Below, in pieces: positions 17,592 through 24,661 of a stretch of DNA of 36,206 nt. Numbering within the stretch: position 1 is the stretch's first letter; each line of letters begins with the position of its first letter. Source of the DNA: Deltaproteobacteria bacterium (GTDB lineage Bacteria; Desulfobacterota; DSM-4660; Desulfatiglandales; Desulfatiglandaceae); assembly GCA_019309145.1 (NCBI GenBank), contig JAFDGR010000011.1, positions 1-36,206 on the forward strand. Reading direction: 5' to 3'. The notes under the pieces are model-generated. The model saw only the letters and a program-made list of their open reading frames with translations. It was not told the origin of the DNA and made no database searches. The position numbers and the translations under genes are program-made.

Positions 17592-18314
17592 TTGCTTTTA
17601 AAAAAAGCCCGGAAGAGCAGCCTGGTCCAGGATATTGTTTCTCAAATTGAAGAAGCCATCGTTGATGGGACCTATAAGGCCGGCGATAAGCTGCCCTCCT
17701 TGAGCAAACTGCACGAAATTCTGGGGGCAAGCCAGGGGACCCTTCGGGAGGCCTTTCGCATCTTGGCACAGAAAGGCCTTATCGAGGTAAAACTCGGTTC
17801 CAAGGGAGGGGCGTATGTAAAGGAATCCAATAGTGAGCCGGTTGCGGAGGGACTCGCATTACTCATCAGGCAAGGAAAAATCTCTTATGAAGACCTCGCG
17901 GAATTCAGAAAGGTTGTTGAGGCCGGCCTTATACGACTCGTGATACAAAACGCCATGGAAAATGATGTACGACAATTAAAAAGTCTGCTTCTGAAACTGG
18001 AACCCTGTTCAAAAAAAGGCTCTGAAGGGTGGTCAGACTTTCTCAGCATTGAAGTACAGATTCGCAAGCAATTTATTCGTATATCAGGCAACAGTATGTA
18101 CGAGGCGGTCTTGATTCCCATCCATGAAAATATCATTACCTATGGCCGCAAATTAGCGAATAATACGGAAACCAGACCGGATAAGGCCTTTCATGACTGG
18201 TGCCAAATCATCGAAGCCATTTCAAAAGGTGACCTTGAGACGGCCGTCTCTGTTACCACGCGACATATTGACCGCTACGTCAAAGTGATATCCGCTCAGA
18301 TGAAGGCAAAATAA
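17592..18314 (+). CDS. FadR-subfamily GntR transcriptional regulator
   Basis: A 240-residue one-component regulator. Residues about 10-75 form the GntR winged helix-turn-helix (AGDKLPSLSKLHEILGASQG, then LREAFRILAQKGLIEV). Residues about 95-235 form an all-helical FCD effector domain with an EFRKVVEAGLIR helix and a C-terminal His near TTRHIDRYVK, which in this family often helps bind a metal and a carboxylate ligand. The start is TTG, with AAGGAAAG (17579-17586) at good spacing; the ATG at 17587 is out of frame. Divergent from the oxidoreductase-importer operon, it most likely controls that operon in response to the imported compound or a breakdown product (inference). Confidence 0.92.
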   Translation: MLLKKARKSSLVQDIVSQIEEAIVDGTYKAGDKLPSLSKLHEILGASQGTLREAFRILAQKGLIEVKLGSKGGAYVKESNSEPVAEGLALLIRQGKISYEDLAEFRKVVEAGLIRLVIQNAMENDVRQLKSLLLKLEPCSKKGSEGWSDFLSIEVQIRKQFIRISGNSMYEAVLIPIHENIITYGRKLANNTETRPDKAFHDWCQIIEAISKGDLETAVSVTTRHIDRYVKVISAQMKAK

Positions 18315-18383
18315 CCTTCCGGGGCCTTCTCAAAACGCTCAACCGGGATGTGTTCCCATGGGCCCGGGGAGTGCAGGCAGGTG

Positions 18384-19709
18384 TTATTGAAACACTATGC
18401 CGGCTTTCCGGTTCTGCCGTTTCCAGTAGCGGTTGTAGAAAAACCCGGGCCTTGTCTTGACTGGTGACTCCTGAACAAGATCCGTCCATTCAGTTGTTTT
18501 TTCCCATGCCTTCTTAAAAGCCTCCGCGGTCAGCTCCGTGCACTCCTTTCCGGTTCCCTTGGGGGCCTTCGTGAGCAATTCCTTTTCCAGCCCATCCCGT
18601 GCTTCCTGGAATGTCCTGGCACGGGTTGGAAAATCCTGGAGAACCGTTCGATGCAGTTTTTCATGGTGCCACCACACGGATCCGGAATCAAAGCTTCCTG
18701 TGGGGGCGGGTCCCAGGTCCGGAAGGGTTGCATTTCCAAACCAGATCGGCTTGAAAATCGAGATACAGGGAGCGGACGTGCCCGTGGCCCAATACGTCTG
18801 AAAGTCAGGTTTCAGGTGCGCCACGAGAGAACCAACGGTCTGGGTGGCGTTTCGGAATACCCTGTTTCCTGCATGGGCGCACAACCGGTTCCCCAGGAGG
18901 TGGCTGTCCGGGCGATACTCCCCCTCTCCATGGTCTCTCAGCACCTTGAACGCGGCTGTCACATCCACAGTGCCTTTCATCCCGGCAACCCGTTTGAAGG
19001 ATCGTTCCCGGCGCGTGCGTGACGCGGAAAAGGTGGTATACAAATAATCCGAATAACAGCGGGCAAAATGAAAGCTTCGTCCCTTTTTCAGCCAACCCCT
19101 GTTTCTTGCCGTGGCAATCAGTTCAGGATGTGCCTTGTCAAACTCCTCTCCAATGGTGAGCCCGTTGCTGATGGAGTACATCTCTTTGATTTTCAAAGCG
19201 GCCCAGAGGGGCCCTGCCGTCTCAAGGACCCATGCCTCATTCGGGTCGGCAATGATATAGCTGTTGTGGTAAGAAATCCGCTTATCTTCATACCCGCACA
19301 ACCCACCCTGTCCGTAATCCGACAGATGCTGCACCACGGTCTCGAGAGCCTGCTGTGCAGAAGACGAACGTTCCAGGGCGATACGCAGAAGATCCATGCC
19401 CGTCAAAACGCCTTCCTTTCGAATGGGCATCCGGGTCCACACGGCTTCATTGCCGATGACCACCCCCTTTTCATTGGCGCCCATTTCCGCCCCCCACATC
19501 CAGAAGGGCCGGCAAAGCAAAACCGCGCGTGTCTCTCTCGCCTGCGGCACCTCTCTATACGTACAATGAAGAGTTCTGTCTTTTCGGTATTCCCGGGCAG
19601 GATGGTATTCCAGGACCTGGGCCTCGTTGGGTTCACGGTCACTGTTCTTCCCGAAAATGAGAGAGCCGTCCGCGGTAAAGGGTGGAAGGGCGATAAAGGT
19701 ATCACACAT
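18384..19709 (-). CDS. Peptidase family C69 / secernin-like N-terminal-nucleophile hydrolase
   Basis: A 441-residue Ntn hydrolase of the C69 dipeptidase/secernin family. Cys2 in MCDTFIALPP is the expected nucleophile, exposed after Met removal, and IFGKNSDREPNE is the conserved block that follows it. GANEKGVVIGNEAVWT and SYIIADPNEAWVLETAG are further family signatures. There is no signal peptide, so it acts in the cytoplasm, cleaving or transferring at an amide bond. It starts 3 bp after the kinase-fold gene and is last in a three-gene operon with that gene and a class-III aminotransferase. Substrate unknown; relatives include dipeptidases and acyl-transfer enzymes. Confidence 0.88.
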   Translation of the reverse strand: MCDTFIALPPFTADGSLIFGKNSDREPNEAQVLEYHPAREYRKDRTLHCTYREVPQARETRAVLLCRPFWMWGAEMGANEKGVVIGNEAVWTRMPIRKEGVLTGMDLLRIALERSSSAQQALETVVQHLSDYGQGGLCGYEDKRISYHNSYIIADPNEAWVLETAGPLWAALKIKEMYSISNGLTIGEEFDKAHPELIATARNRGWLKKGRSFHFARCYSDYLYTTFSASRTRRERSFKRVAGMKGTVDVTAAFKVLRDHGEGEYRPDSHLLGNRLCAHAGNRVFRNATQTVGSLVAHLKPDFQTYWATGTSAPCISIFKPIWFGNATLPDLGPAPTGSFDSGSVWWHHEKLHRTVLQDFPTRARTFQEARDGLEKELLTKAPKGTGKECTELTAEAFKKAWEKTTEWTDLVQESPVKTRPGFFYNRYWKRQNRKAGIVFQ

Positions 19710-19712
19710 GGT

Positions 19713-20636
19713 TCAACGCTCTATTTTACCGGGCAGGAGAAATTCATATCTTTTCCGAAATATCCTGGTGGTGAGCCACCGGTCGATGCGCCGAAAGGCC
19801 AGGAAAAGGGTCCAGATGAGTTTATCTTCCTTGTAATACTTTTCTACTTCCTTCTGGTTCAGGGGTTTTTGTCCGGAAGGAAGAGAACGATTGATGCTTT
19901 CGATGGCCGCCGGTATCAGTTCCGGAGACTTTTCCTTGTAAAGGTTGCCGGCCAGGTCCATGTACACGAGACGGGGATCGTAATAGCGGTTCATCACATC
20001 CTTGAGAAACAGCCACCTGATCAACCATCGGAGAAAGACCGGGGCGCTCTGCAGAAACAGCTCCGGGTCCATCTGCTCCACCCTGTTCTTACGGTAAAGG
20101 GGAGTACTGGTGTCTATGTACAGGATTTCATCGTTTTCCAGGGTTACCCAGTTGGATACCTGGGCATCGATTGCCAATTGCAGTGCCGGGTGAGAGGAAG
20201 CGTTGAACGTCCATACCTTGTCTATCTCCGTGATGATCCGTTCCAGCAATGCCGTCGCCTTCGCCGGTTCAAGACCGTGGATGAGGCGGTGAGCAAAACG
20301 ATCCCCGGGAAACCGCTCCTGCGCGATGTAGAGCACCACGGGACGATCCGGGATTTCAATGATCACGGTCTCGTGGCGCGGGAGCGTGAGGCCCGCATCG
20401 CTGAGGTAGCCGCAATACTCATGAAACTGCCCTGCATACACTTCCGCGGCTTCCCGGTTGGAAAAGAGGGGCATCCGCTTATATGCCACGTCGGGGTTAT
20501 TCCCGATCTGGAGGATAATGGAAATTTCCCCGTAGCCGAGCACCCTGGCCGGGATACGCGACTTTTCAGGGTCCTGGGGATGCAACCCCGCTTCAAACTC
20601 AGCAACCAGTTCCCGATTGATCTCCATTTTCCGCAC
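19713..20636 (-). CDS. Unknown protein with protein-kinase/APH-like fold features
   Basis: A 307-residue soluble protein that I do not recognise by name. The order of motifs resembles the kinase/aminoglycoside-phosphotransferase fold: a glycine-containing turn VLGYGEISI (about 32-40), a lysine after a short strand in VAYKRM (Lys53), a catalytic-loop-like IDAQVSNW (Asp157, Asn162) and a metal-site-like ILYIDTSTP (Asp175). The HRD histidine and a classical DFG are absent. It may phosphorylate a small molecule, or be a pseudokinase. Translation starts at GTG 20636 with AAGGAG five bases upstream; an in-frame ATG at 20627 is an alternative. It is sandwiched between an aminotransferase and a C69 hydrolase, which suggests small-molecule metabolism (inference). 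Confidence 0.72.
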   Translation of the reverse strand: MRKMEINRELVAEFEAGLHPQDPEKSRIPARVLGYGEISIILQIGNNPDVAYKRMPLFSNREAAEVYAGQFHEYCGYLSDAGLTLPRHETVIIEIPDRPVVLYIAQERFPGDRFAHRLIHGLEPAKATALLERIITEIDKVWTFNASSHPALQLAIDAQVSNWVTLENDEILYIDTSTPLYRKNRVEQMDPELFLQSAPVFLRWLIRWLFLKDVMNRYYDPRLVYMDLAGNLYKEKSPELIPAAIESINRSLPSGQKPLNQKEVEKYYKEDKLIWTLFLAFRRIDRWLTTRIFRKRYEFLLPGKIER

Positions 20637-20648
20637 TCCATCTCCTTT

Positions 20649-21932
20649 TCAATGCTTCCATTTTTCCACAAACCCCTCCACCTGCCGTTTGATCTTCAGC
20701 ACCGGCCGCAGCCTTTTGGCGGCGGCAAGCGCCCTGTCCAGCCGCCCCATGACCAGGTCCACCTCGCTGAGGTCCATGATCAGGGGAGGCAGTAACTGGC
20801 AAACCGACGGGTCATTGTTGGCGTAAACCATGAGCAGATCATTGTCGTATGCCGTCTTGGACAGCACCGGGCCGGAAAGCTCATCCTTGAGTTCCAGGCC
20901 CATCATGAGCCCCAGTTGGCGAAGACCAAGCAGGAACCGGGGGTGCTTCTTCCGGAGTTTTTCCACTCCCTGATCGAAGGCACGGGCAAGTTCGTTCACG
21001 TGGTCCAGAAATTTCGGGTCCGACGAGATCTCCAGGACCCGTTGTGCCACCAGGCAGCCTACCTCTGCACCGCCGAACGTGGAGACATGGATAAAGGGAT
21101 CCTCATGAAAAACGGCCTCCAGGGGGATACGGATCACCGTGGCCGTAAGGGGATAAATGCCGCCCGAAAGTCCTTTCCCCAGGACCACGATATCCGGCAC
21201 AATGCCGAAATGCTCAAACCCCCAGAGTTTGCCGGTGCGCCCGAGCCCTGTCTGCACTTCGTCAATGATGAGGAGCGCGTCTCGCTCGGCGCACAGATCC
21301 CGCACCGCGGGGAGATATCCTTCCGGCGGGACCGTGATGCCAAGGGTTGCGGGAACCGTCTCCAGAATCACCGCGGCCGTATTGGTGTCCATCTCCGCGG
21401 CAAGCGCGTCCCTGTCACCAAAAGGGACCTGCACAAACCCGGGGGCCGGTGGCCCGAACGGGGCCCGGTATTTCTCATCGCCGGCGGCCATGGCAAGGCC
21501 CGTGTGCCCGTGATAGCCGCCCCTGGCTGAAATAATTTTATCCCTGCCCGTGTGCGCCCTCGCCACTTTCAGCGCCAGGTCGACCGCTTCGCCCCCGCCC
21601 ACCCCGAAAACGGTGTAGTCCAGATCCTCGGGCATGAGGTCCGCAATCATTTTGGCCAGGTCCGCCCTGGCCTTGCTCATGAGGTGACCGTTGCCGATAT
21701 CCAATTCCTCAAAGCCCTTCATCAATACATCGATTAATTGTGGATTCCGGTGCCCCAGGTTGAACACCCCGCCGTTGCAATGGAGATTGAACAACCGCTT
21801 CTTGCCGTCCAGGTCACCAAGGTAACATCCGTCACGTTCCCCCATGACAAACTGCATGCCGTACTTTTCAAAAAATGCGGCTTTTCCCCATGACACGTGG
21901 TCCCGGAATTCCTCAACGGCCTTCTGTGTCAT
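20649..21932 (-). CDS. Class-III (omega) pyridoxal-phosphate aminotransferase
   Basis: A 427-residue fold-type I PLP enzyme of the acetylornithine/4-aminobutyrate/omega-aminotransferase class. Seen: the phosphate-binding GVGGGEAVDLALK (about 110-122), GGYHGHTG (138-145), IIDEVQTGLGRTG with the PLP-pyridine aspartate (Asp224), and the Schiff-base lysine in VLGKGLSGG (Lys253). The frame opens at a TTG (22001) without a ribosome binding site; the ATG at 21932 starts the conserved part and has a weak GAGAG upstream. It leads the operon with the kinase-fold and C69 genes. The amino donor cannot be told from sequence. Confidence 0.9.
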   Translation of the reverse strand: MTQKAVEEFRDHVSWGKAAFFEKYGMQFVMGERDGCYLGDLDGKKRLFNLHCNGGVFNLGHRNPQLIDVLMKGFEELDIGNGHLMSKARADLAKMIADLMPEDLDYTVFGVGGGEAVDLALKVARAHTGRDKIISARGGYHGHTGLAMAAGDEKYRAPFGPPAPGFVQVPFGDRDALAAEMDTNTAAVILETVPATLGITVPPEGYLPAVRDLCAERDALLIIDEVQTGLGRTGKLWGFEHFGIVPDIVVLGKGLSGGIYPLTATVIRIPLEAVFHEDPFIHVSTFGGAEVGCLVAQRVLEISSDPKFLDHVNELARAFDQGVEKLRKKHPRFLLGLRQLGLMMGLELKDELSGPVLSKTAYDNDLLMVYANNDPSVCQLLPPLIMDLSEVDLVMGRLDRALAAAKRLRPVLKIKRQVEGFVEKWKH

Positions 21933-22269
21933 TTCAGACGCTCTCTTTCCCCGGCCCAATGGTCTTACCCCTTTCTCCTGAAGGAACCAGAAATACATCA
22001 ATTATTATCATTCAATTTGACAGAAATTATACGGTACTTCAAGAAAATTTGGTACCTGTAACTTCAGGTTTCATTATCTTCTTTTATTGAGCTATTACGT
22101 AATTTATTGAGATGAATGTGAAGGAACATGAGATGATGAACTTCAAGAGCCGATGAAAATGGATATTTTGTCAATTCCGTGTAAGGATCGCCGTGATCAA
22201 CCGACCAATGAAGAAAGTCGAGTTTTTTGTCCCGTTTTATCTCTCACCAACAGCAGAAAGGAGAAAGGA
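21933..22269. promoter_or_regulatory. 337-bp divergent region between aminotransferase and cytochrome genes
   Basis: AT-rich non-coding DNA between two outward-facing genes. It contains a TTGACA (22017-22022) without a good -10, a small hairpin ACCTG/CAGGT (22054-22069), and a conspicuous direct-repeat/palindrome block (22083-22111, listed separately). The AAAGGAGAAAGGA ribosome binding site of the cytochrome gene ends the region. No gene is supported here. Confidence 0.5.
22083..22111 (+). promoter_or_regulatory. Tandem TTTATTGAG repeats around a 10-bp palindrome
   Basis: Two identical 9-bp direct repeats TTTATTGAG (22083-22091 and 22103-22111) lie exactly 20 bp apart, two helical turns, with a perfect palindrome ATTACGTAAT (22094-22103) between them. 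The block is about 160-185 bp before the cytochrome start. This arrangement is typical of a transcription-factor site, but I cannot name the factor. Confidence 0.45.
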
Positions 22270-22749
22270 ATGAAAAAATTGATCATTGCGGTATCGTGCC
22301 TGGTCTTCGCATTCGGTATTGCCGTCTACGCCTCGGCCTCCGATGAAATGCCGGGAGCAAATCCCCAGGCGCTCTGGAATTATATCACAAAGGTATCCCC
22401 TTATACATCCTGGGGATTCTGGCCTGACCACAAGGGGATGCTGAAAGGTCGCGCGCCACATGGTTCCTGGCACAAGGTTTATGTGAATGACAAGGCGCTG
22501 AATTCATCGCACGCGCCGGTCCAGTATGGTGCCATTGAGGTGAAAGAAAACTACAACCGATCGAAAAAGCTCAAGGTCATTACCGTCATGTACAAAGTAA
22601 AAGGGTATAATCCTGCGGCCGGGGACTGGTTCTGGGTCAAGTACCGGTTGAACGGCAAGGCCGACAAATTCGGAAAGCCCAAAGGCTGTATAAATTGCCA
22701 TGGCATCCGGGCGAATAACGACTATATCACCGTGCATGAATTCAAGTAA
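22270..22749 (+). CDS. Exported cytochrome P460-family c-type cytochrome
   Basis: A 159-residue secreted haem protein. An N-terminal Sec signal (KKLIIAVSCLVFAFGIAVYASA) is followed by the P460 fold with WNYITKVSPYTSWGFWPD, a PHG motif (63-65), IEVKENY (89-95), and GDWFWVKY (118-125). The C-terminal GCINCHG supplies the CxxCH haem attachment (Cys140, Cys143, His144). P460 proteins range from hydroxylamine-oxidising and NO-detoxifying enzymes to simple electron carriers. The ATG at 22270 is chosen because AAAGGAGAAAGGA precedes it and the signal peptide starts there. It is probably co-transcribed with the DUF4079-type membrane gene 21 bp downstream, a likely electron partner (inference). Confidence 0.88.
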   Translation: MKKLIIAVSCLVFAFGIAVYASASDEMPGANPQALWNYITKVSPYTSWGFWPDHKGMLKGRAPHGSWHKVYVNDKALNSSHAPVQYGAIEVKENYNRSKKLKVITVMYKVKGYNPAAGDWFWVKYRLNGKADKFGKPKGCINCHGIRANNDYITVHEFK

Positions 22750-22770
22750 CCCAGAACAACAGGGGTCCAA

Positions 22771-23199
22771 ATGCTCATCATCCACCCCATCATCCAGTTT
22801 TGTGCGACGCTCCTGGCGTGTTTTGTGTTTTTTCTCGGGCTCCAGCGTTTCCGTATGCTCCATCTGAAACAGAAGACCAGGTTCAACTGGAAACAACATG
22901 TGTTGCTCGGGATAATGACGTTACTCACTTTGCTGGCCGGGATGGTGGGAGGGATGAGCATGGTCTATCTCAACTGGCACGGCTTCCTGGTCACCGGGGT
23001 CCACGGAAAAATCGCCCTGGTCATTCTTCCCATGGTCCTCTTCGGGCTCATTTCCGGGCTGTACATGAACAGCAAGAAGAAAAAGCGGAAAGCGCTTCCG
23101 TTCATTCATGGGACCGTGAACCTTTTTCTTCTTTTACTGGCCTTCTACCAGATGTACAGCGGTTGGTGGGTGTATAACGCCTTTATTTTGGGCAACTAG
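22771..23199 (+). CDS. DUF4079-type four-helix membrane protein, cytochrome-b561-like
   Basis: A 142-residue integral membrane protein with four hydrophobic segments (about 3-27, 45-65, 78-98 and 112-135) and basic cytoplasmic loops (KKKKRK). Histidines sit at the helix ends (HP at 5, WHG and VHGK near 70-79, IHGT near 113), as in b-type haem proteins of the DUF4079/b561 type. AGGGG lies before the ATG. With the P460-like cytochrome directly upstream it may pass electrons between the quinone pool and the exterior; this is inference from histidine placement and neighbourhood. Its last 4 bp overlap the end of the convergent 72-residue gene. Confidence 0.78.
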   Translation: MLIIHPIIQFCATLLACFVFFLGLQRFRMLHLKQKTRFNWKQHVLLGIMTLLTLLAGMVGGMSMVYLNWHGFLVTGVHGKIALVILPMVLFGLISGLYMNSKKKKRKALPFIHGTVNLFLLLLAFYQMYSGWWVYNAFILGN

Positions 23200-23414
23200 G
23201 AAAGATACTGCTTCAATTCGGAGACGAATTTCACCCGCTCTGACGCATCGCCCTTGATCCGCTCTTTCACCTTTTTCCAGGTTGGCGGGCAATTCTTATA
23301 TTCCACGTCCACAATGGAGTGAATCACCTTGTCAATATCTTTCTTGTTCCCCTTGTCCACGGTGATGCCTGCCTCATCCAGGATGTCTTTCATGTATCGG
23401 AAATAGCATGACAT
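23196..23414 (-). CDS. Conserved-looking small protein, 72 residues, unknown function
   Basis: A short soluble protein beginning MSCYFRYMKDILDEAG and rich in Lys, Asp and Glu, with a second cysteine in YKNCPPTW. GGGGG precedes the ATG at about nine bases. It lies 37 bp after the rhodanese-rubrerythrin fusion on the same strand, so it is very likely the last gene of that operon. I recognise no domain. The compact, well-started frame and operon position support it being real. The two cysteines could bind metal or be redox-active, but nothing proves this. Confidence 0.7.
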   Translation of the reverse strand: MSCYFRYMKDILDEAGITVDKGNKKDIDKVIHSIVDVEYKNCPPTWKKVKERIKGDASERVKFVSELKQYLS

Positions 23415-23451
23415 GTTTTCATTCCCCCATCTTCATGTTCACCCAATCAGA

Positions 23452-24285
23452 CTATGCCTTCCTGTTCATCAGCTCCCCGAGGGCCGTCAGATGGGCCTTT
23501 TCCTGCTGGGCCAGGTCATGAAACAGCTTTTTCGCATCCTGGTGCTTGATCTCTTCCGAATATCGCATATAAAGATCCATGGCCTGCGCTTCAAACATCA
23601 TGGCAATTGAAAACACATCCTCTAAGGCATGTTCCTTCCCCATGATCCTTTCCAGGTACTCCTCAGTGCTGAGCCCTCCTTCCAGGGCCCCGCGAACAAT
23701 CTTAGACTCGAATGTGGGCCGATCAACATGGGTTCCAGTTATCTTCCTGAAAAGCTCAAAGAGCCGACCTTTGTGTTTTTCCTCAATCCCTGCCAGTTTC
23801 GTAAGTAATTGTGCTGCTTCCGCGTCGCCCGTTTTTCCCGACGCCTCGGTATAAAACCCGCCCAGCCTCTCCTCCATGCCAGAGGCAAAAAGAATGATCG
23901 CTTCAGGAGTTTCCATGTCCTTCACAAATTCCAGCCCCATCTCCGGTGGACCCGCTACTTTAACTCCCTGCCATGCCCTGATCCCGCCCTGCAGGTTATA
24001 CACCTCTTGGAAGCCCTCCCCTTCCAGGAGCTTCGCAGCGACCCGGCTGCGGCCACCGACGGCTCAGTAAGCGATAACGGGTCTTAATGGATCCAGTTCC
24101 CCGAGGCGATCCGAAAGTTGAGGCAGGGGGATCAGTTTCGCCCCAGGGATCCGTTCCTTCTCATATTCTCTCTCCTGGCGGACGTCCAGCAGGGTATAGG
24201 AACCTTCCTGATGCTCCTCCATGAAGGCCCTTGCTTCGTCCGCGGTCATGTTGCGGACCGGTGAAAACAGCGACTTGATTTTCAT
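23452..24285 (-). CDS. Selenocysteine-containing rhodanese-rubrerythrin fusion protein
   Basis: One 277-residue protein read through an in-frame TGA at 24064-24066 (codon 74). Residues 1-108 form a rhodanese domain (LLDVRQEREYEKERIPGAKLI form, then VIAY-Sec-AVGGRSR, then YNLQGGIRAW). The TGA sits exactly where the catalytic cysteine of the usual AYCAVGGRS loop belongs, so Sec74 would be the persulfide- or selenide-carrying nucleophile. Residues about 118-277 form a ferritin-like rubrerythrin domain with EEKH (168-171), FEAQ (Glu232) and QEKAH (Glu262, His265) as likely diiron ligands; no rubredoxin domain follows. A 6-bp hairpin after the TGA fits a bacterial SECIS. The ATG at 24285 has AAGGGGG upstream. 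Ordinary gene calling would give two fragments (24064-24285 and 23452-24003). Role: thiol/peroxide stress or sulfur transfer (inference). Confidence 0.88.
24034..24066 (-). promoter_or_regulatory. Candidate bacterial SECIS element with its UGA codon
   Basis: On the minus strand the TGA (24066-24064) is followed after 12 nt by a perfect 6-bp stem CGCAGC (24051-24046) / GCTGCG (24039-24034) closing a 6-nt loop CGGGTC. The loop begins 18 nt after the UGA and its second base is G. This fits the published bacterial SECIS model as I recall it: loop 16-37 nt from UGA, with a G among the first two loop bases. It would recruit SelB with selenocysteyl-tRNA. Confidence 0.75.
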
Positions 24286-24302
24286 GTATCGCCCCCTTTT
24301 CC

Positions 24303-24455
24303 TCATCCACTCCTGCCGTCATCACACGGCTCATCATCATCCGATCCCCGGGCGTGTTCCGCACTCGGCGCCGTGGTACACTCAGAGAGCGCCTCGTTCA
24401 CCGGCTTCTTTTTCTTTGCCTTTTCTTCCAATTCCTTTTTTTCTTTCTCTTCCAT
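24303..24455 (-). CDS. Small charged protein, 50 residues, unknown
   Basis: A very short frame beginning MEEKEKKELEEKAKKKKPVN, with a Lys/Glu-rich helical first half and an acidic Cys-containing second half (two Cys, DDDEPC). GGGAGGG lies seven bases before the ATG. It ends 17 bp before the selenoprotein start on the same strand, so the two are probably one operon. No domain is recognised. The good ribosome binding site is the main support; the low-complexity composition lowers confidence. Confidence 0.45.
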   Translation of the reverse strand: MEEKEKKELEEKAKKKKPVNEALSECTTAPSAEHARGSDDDEPCDDGRSG

Positions 24456-24573
24456 CTTCTGACCCTCCCTTGCCTGCCATTGCTGAACCGGCAGACCGCT
24501 GCATTTCGTTTTCCCCACGGGGTCTCTTTCAAACAACGTTGCTTTTACGCGAAAAATAACGTAAGAAAAATTG

Positions 24574-24593
24574 ATGCTGGACAGCATTTTTTT
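24574..24593 (+). terminator. Weak hairpin plus T-run in the rubrerythrin leader
   Basis: A 5-bp stem ATGCT (24574-24578) / AGCAT (24583-24587) with a GGAC loop, followed on the plus strand by seven Ts. It lies about 75 bp before the rubrerythrin ATG, in the divergent region. It could be a leader attenuator, or chance in AT-rich DNA. Confidence 0.25.
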
Positions 24594-24661
24594 CTTGTAT
24601 CACCGTTCCCGAAAAAAGTCAGTAGCATTCTCAAAATCGAATAAAAGGAGGGTCACCACCC

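Noticed and set aside
19068-20795. 575-residue open frame on the plus strand
   Set aside because: It lies opposite three clear minus-strand genes (C69 hydrolase, kinase-fold protein, aminotransferase) and has no recognisable domain or ribosome binding site.
22017-22022. Perfect TTGACA as a promoter of the cytochrome gene
   Set aside because: No acceptable -10 hexamer at 16-18 bp downstream; it is also far from the start codon.
24064-24066. TGA read as a nonsense mutation or frameshift splitting a rhodanese from a rubrerythrin-like gene
   Set aside because: The flanking sequence stays in the same frame with full family match, the codon lies exactly at the catalytic cysteine, and a SECIS-like hairpin follows. 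Selenocysteine explains all of this better than decay.
24303-24305. TGA at the end of the 50-residue gene as a second selenocysteine codon
   Set aside because: The frame beyond it soon meets another TGA and resembles no domain; it is an ordinary stop.
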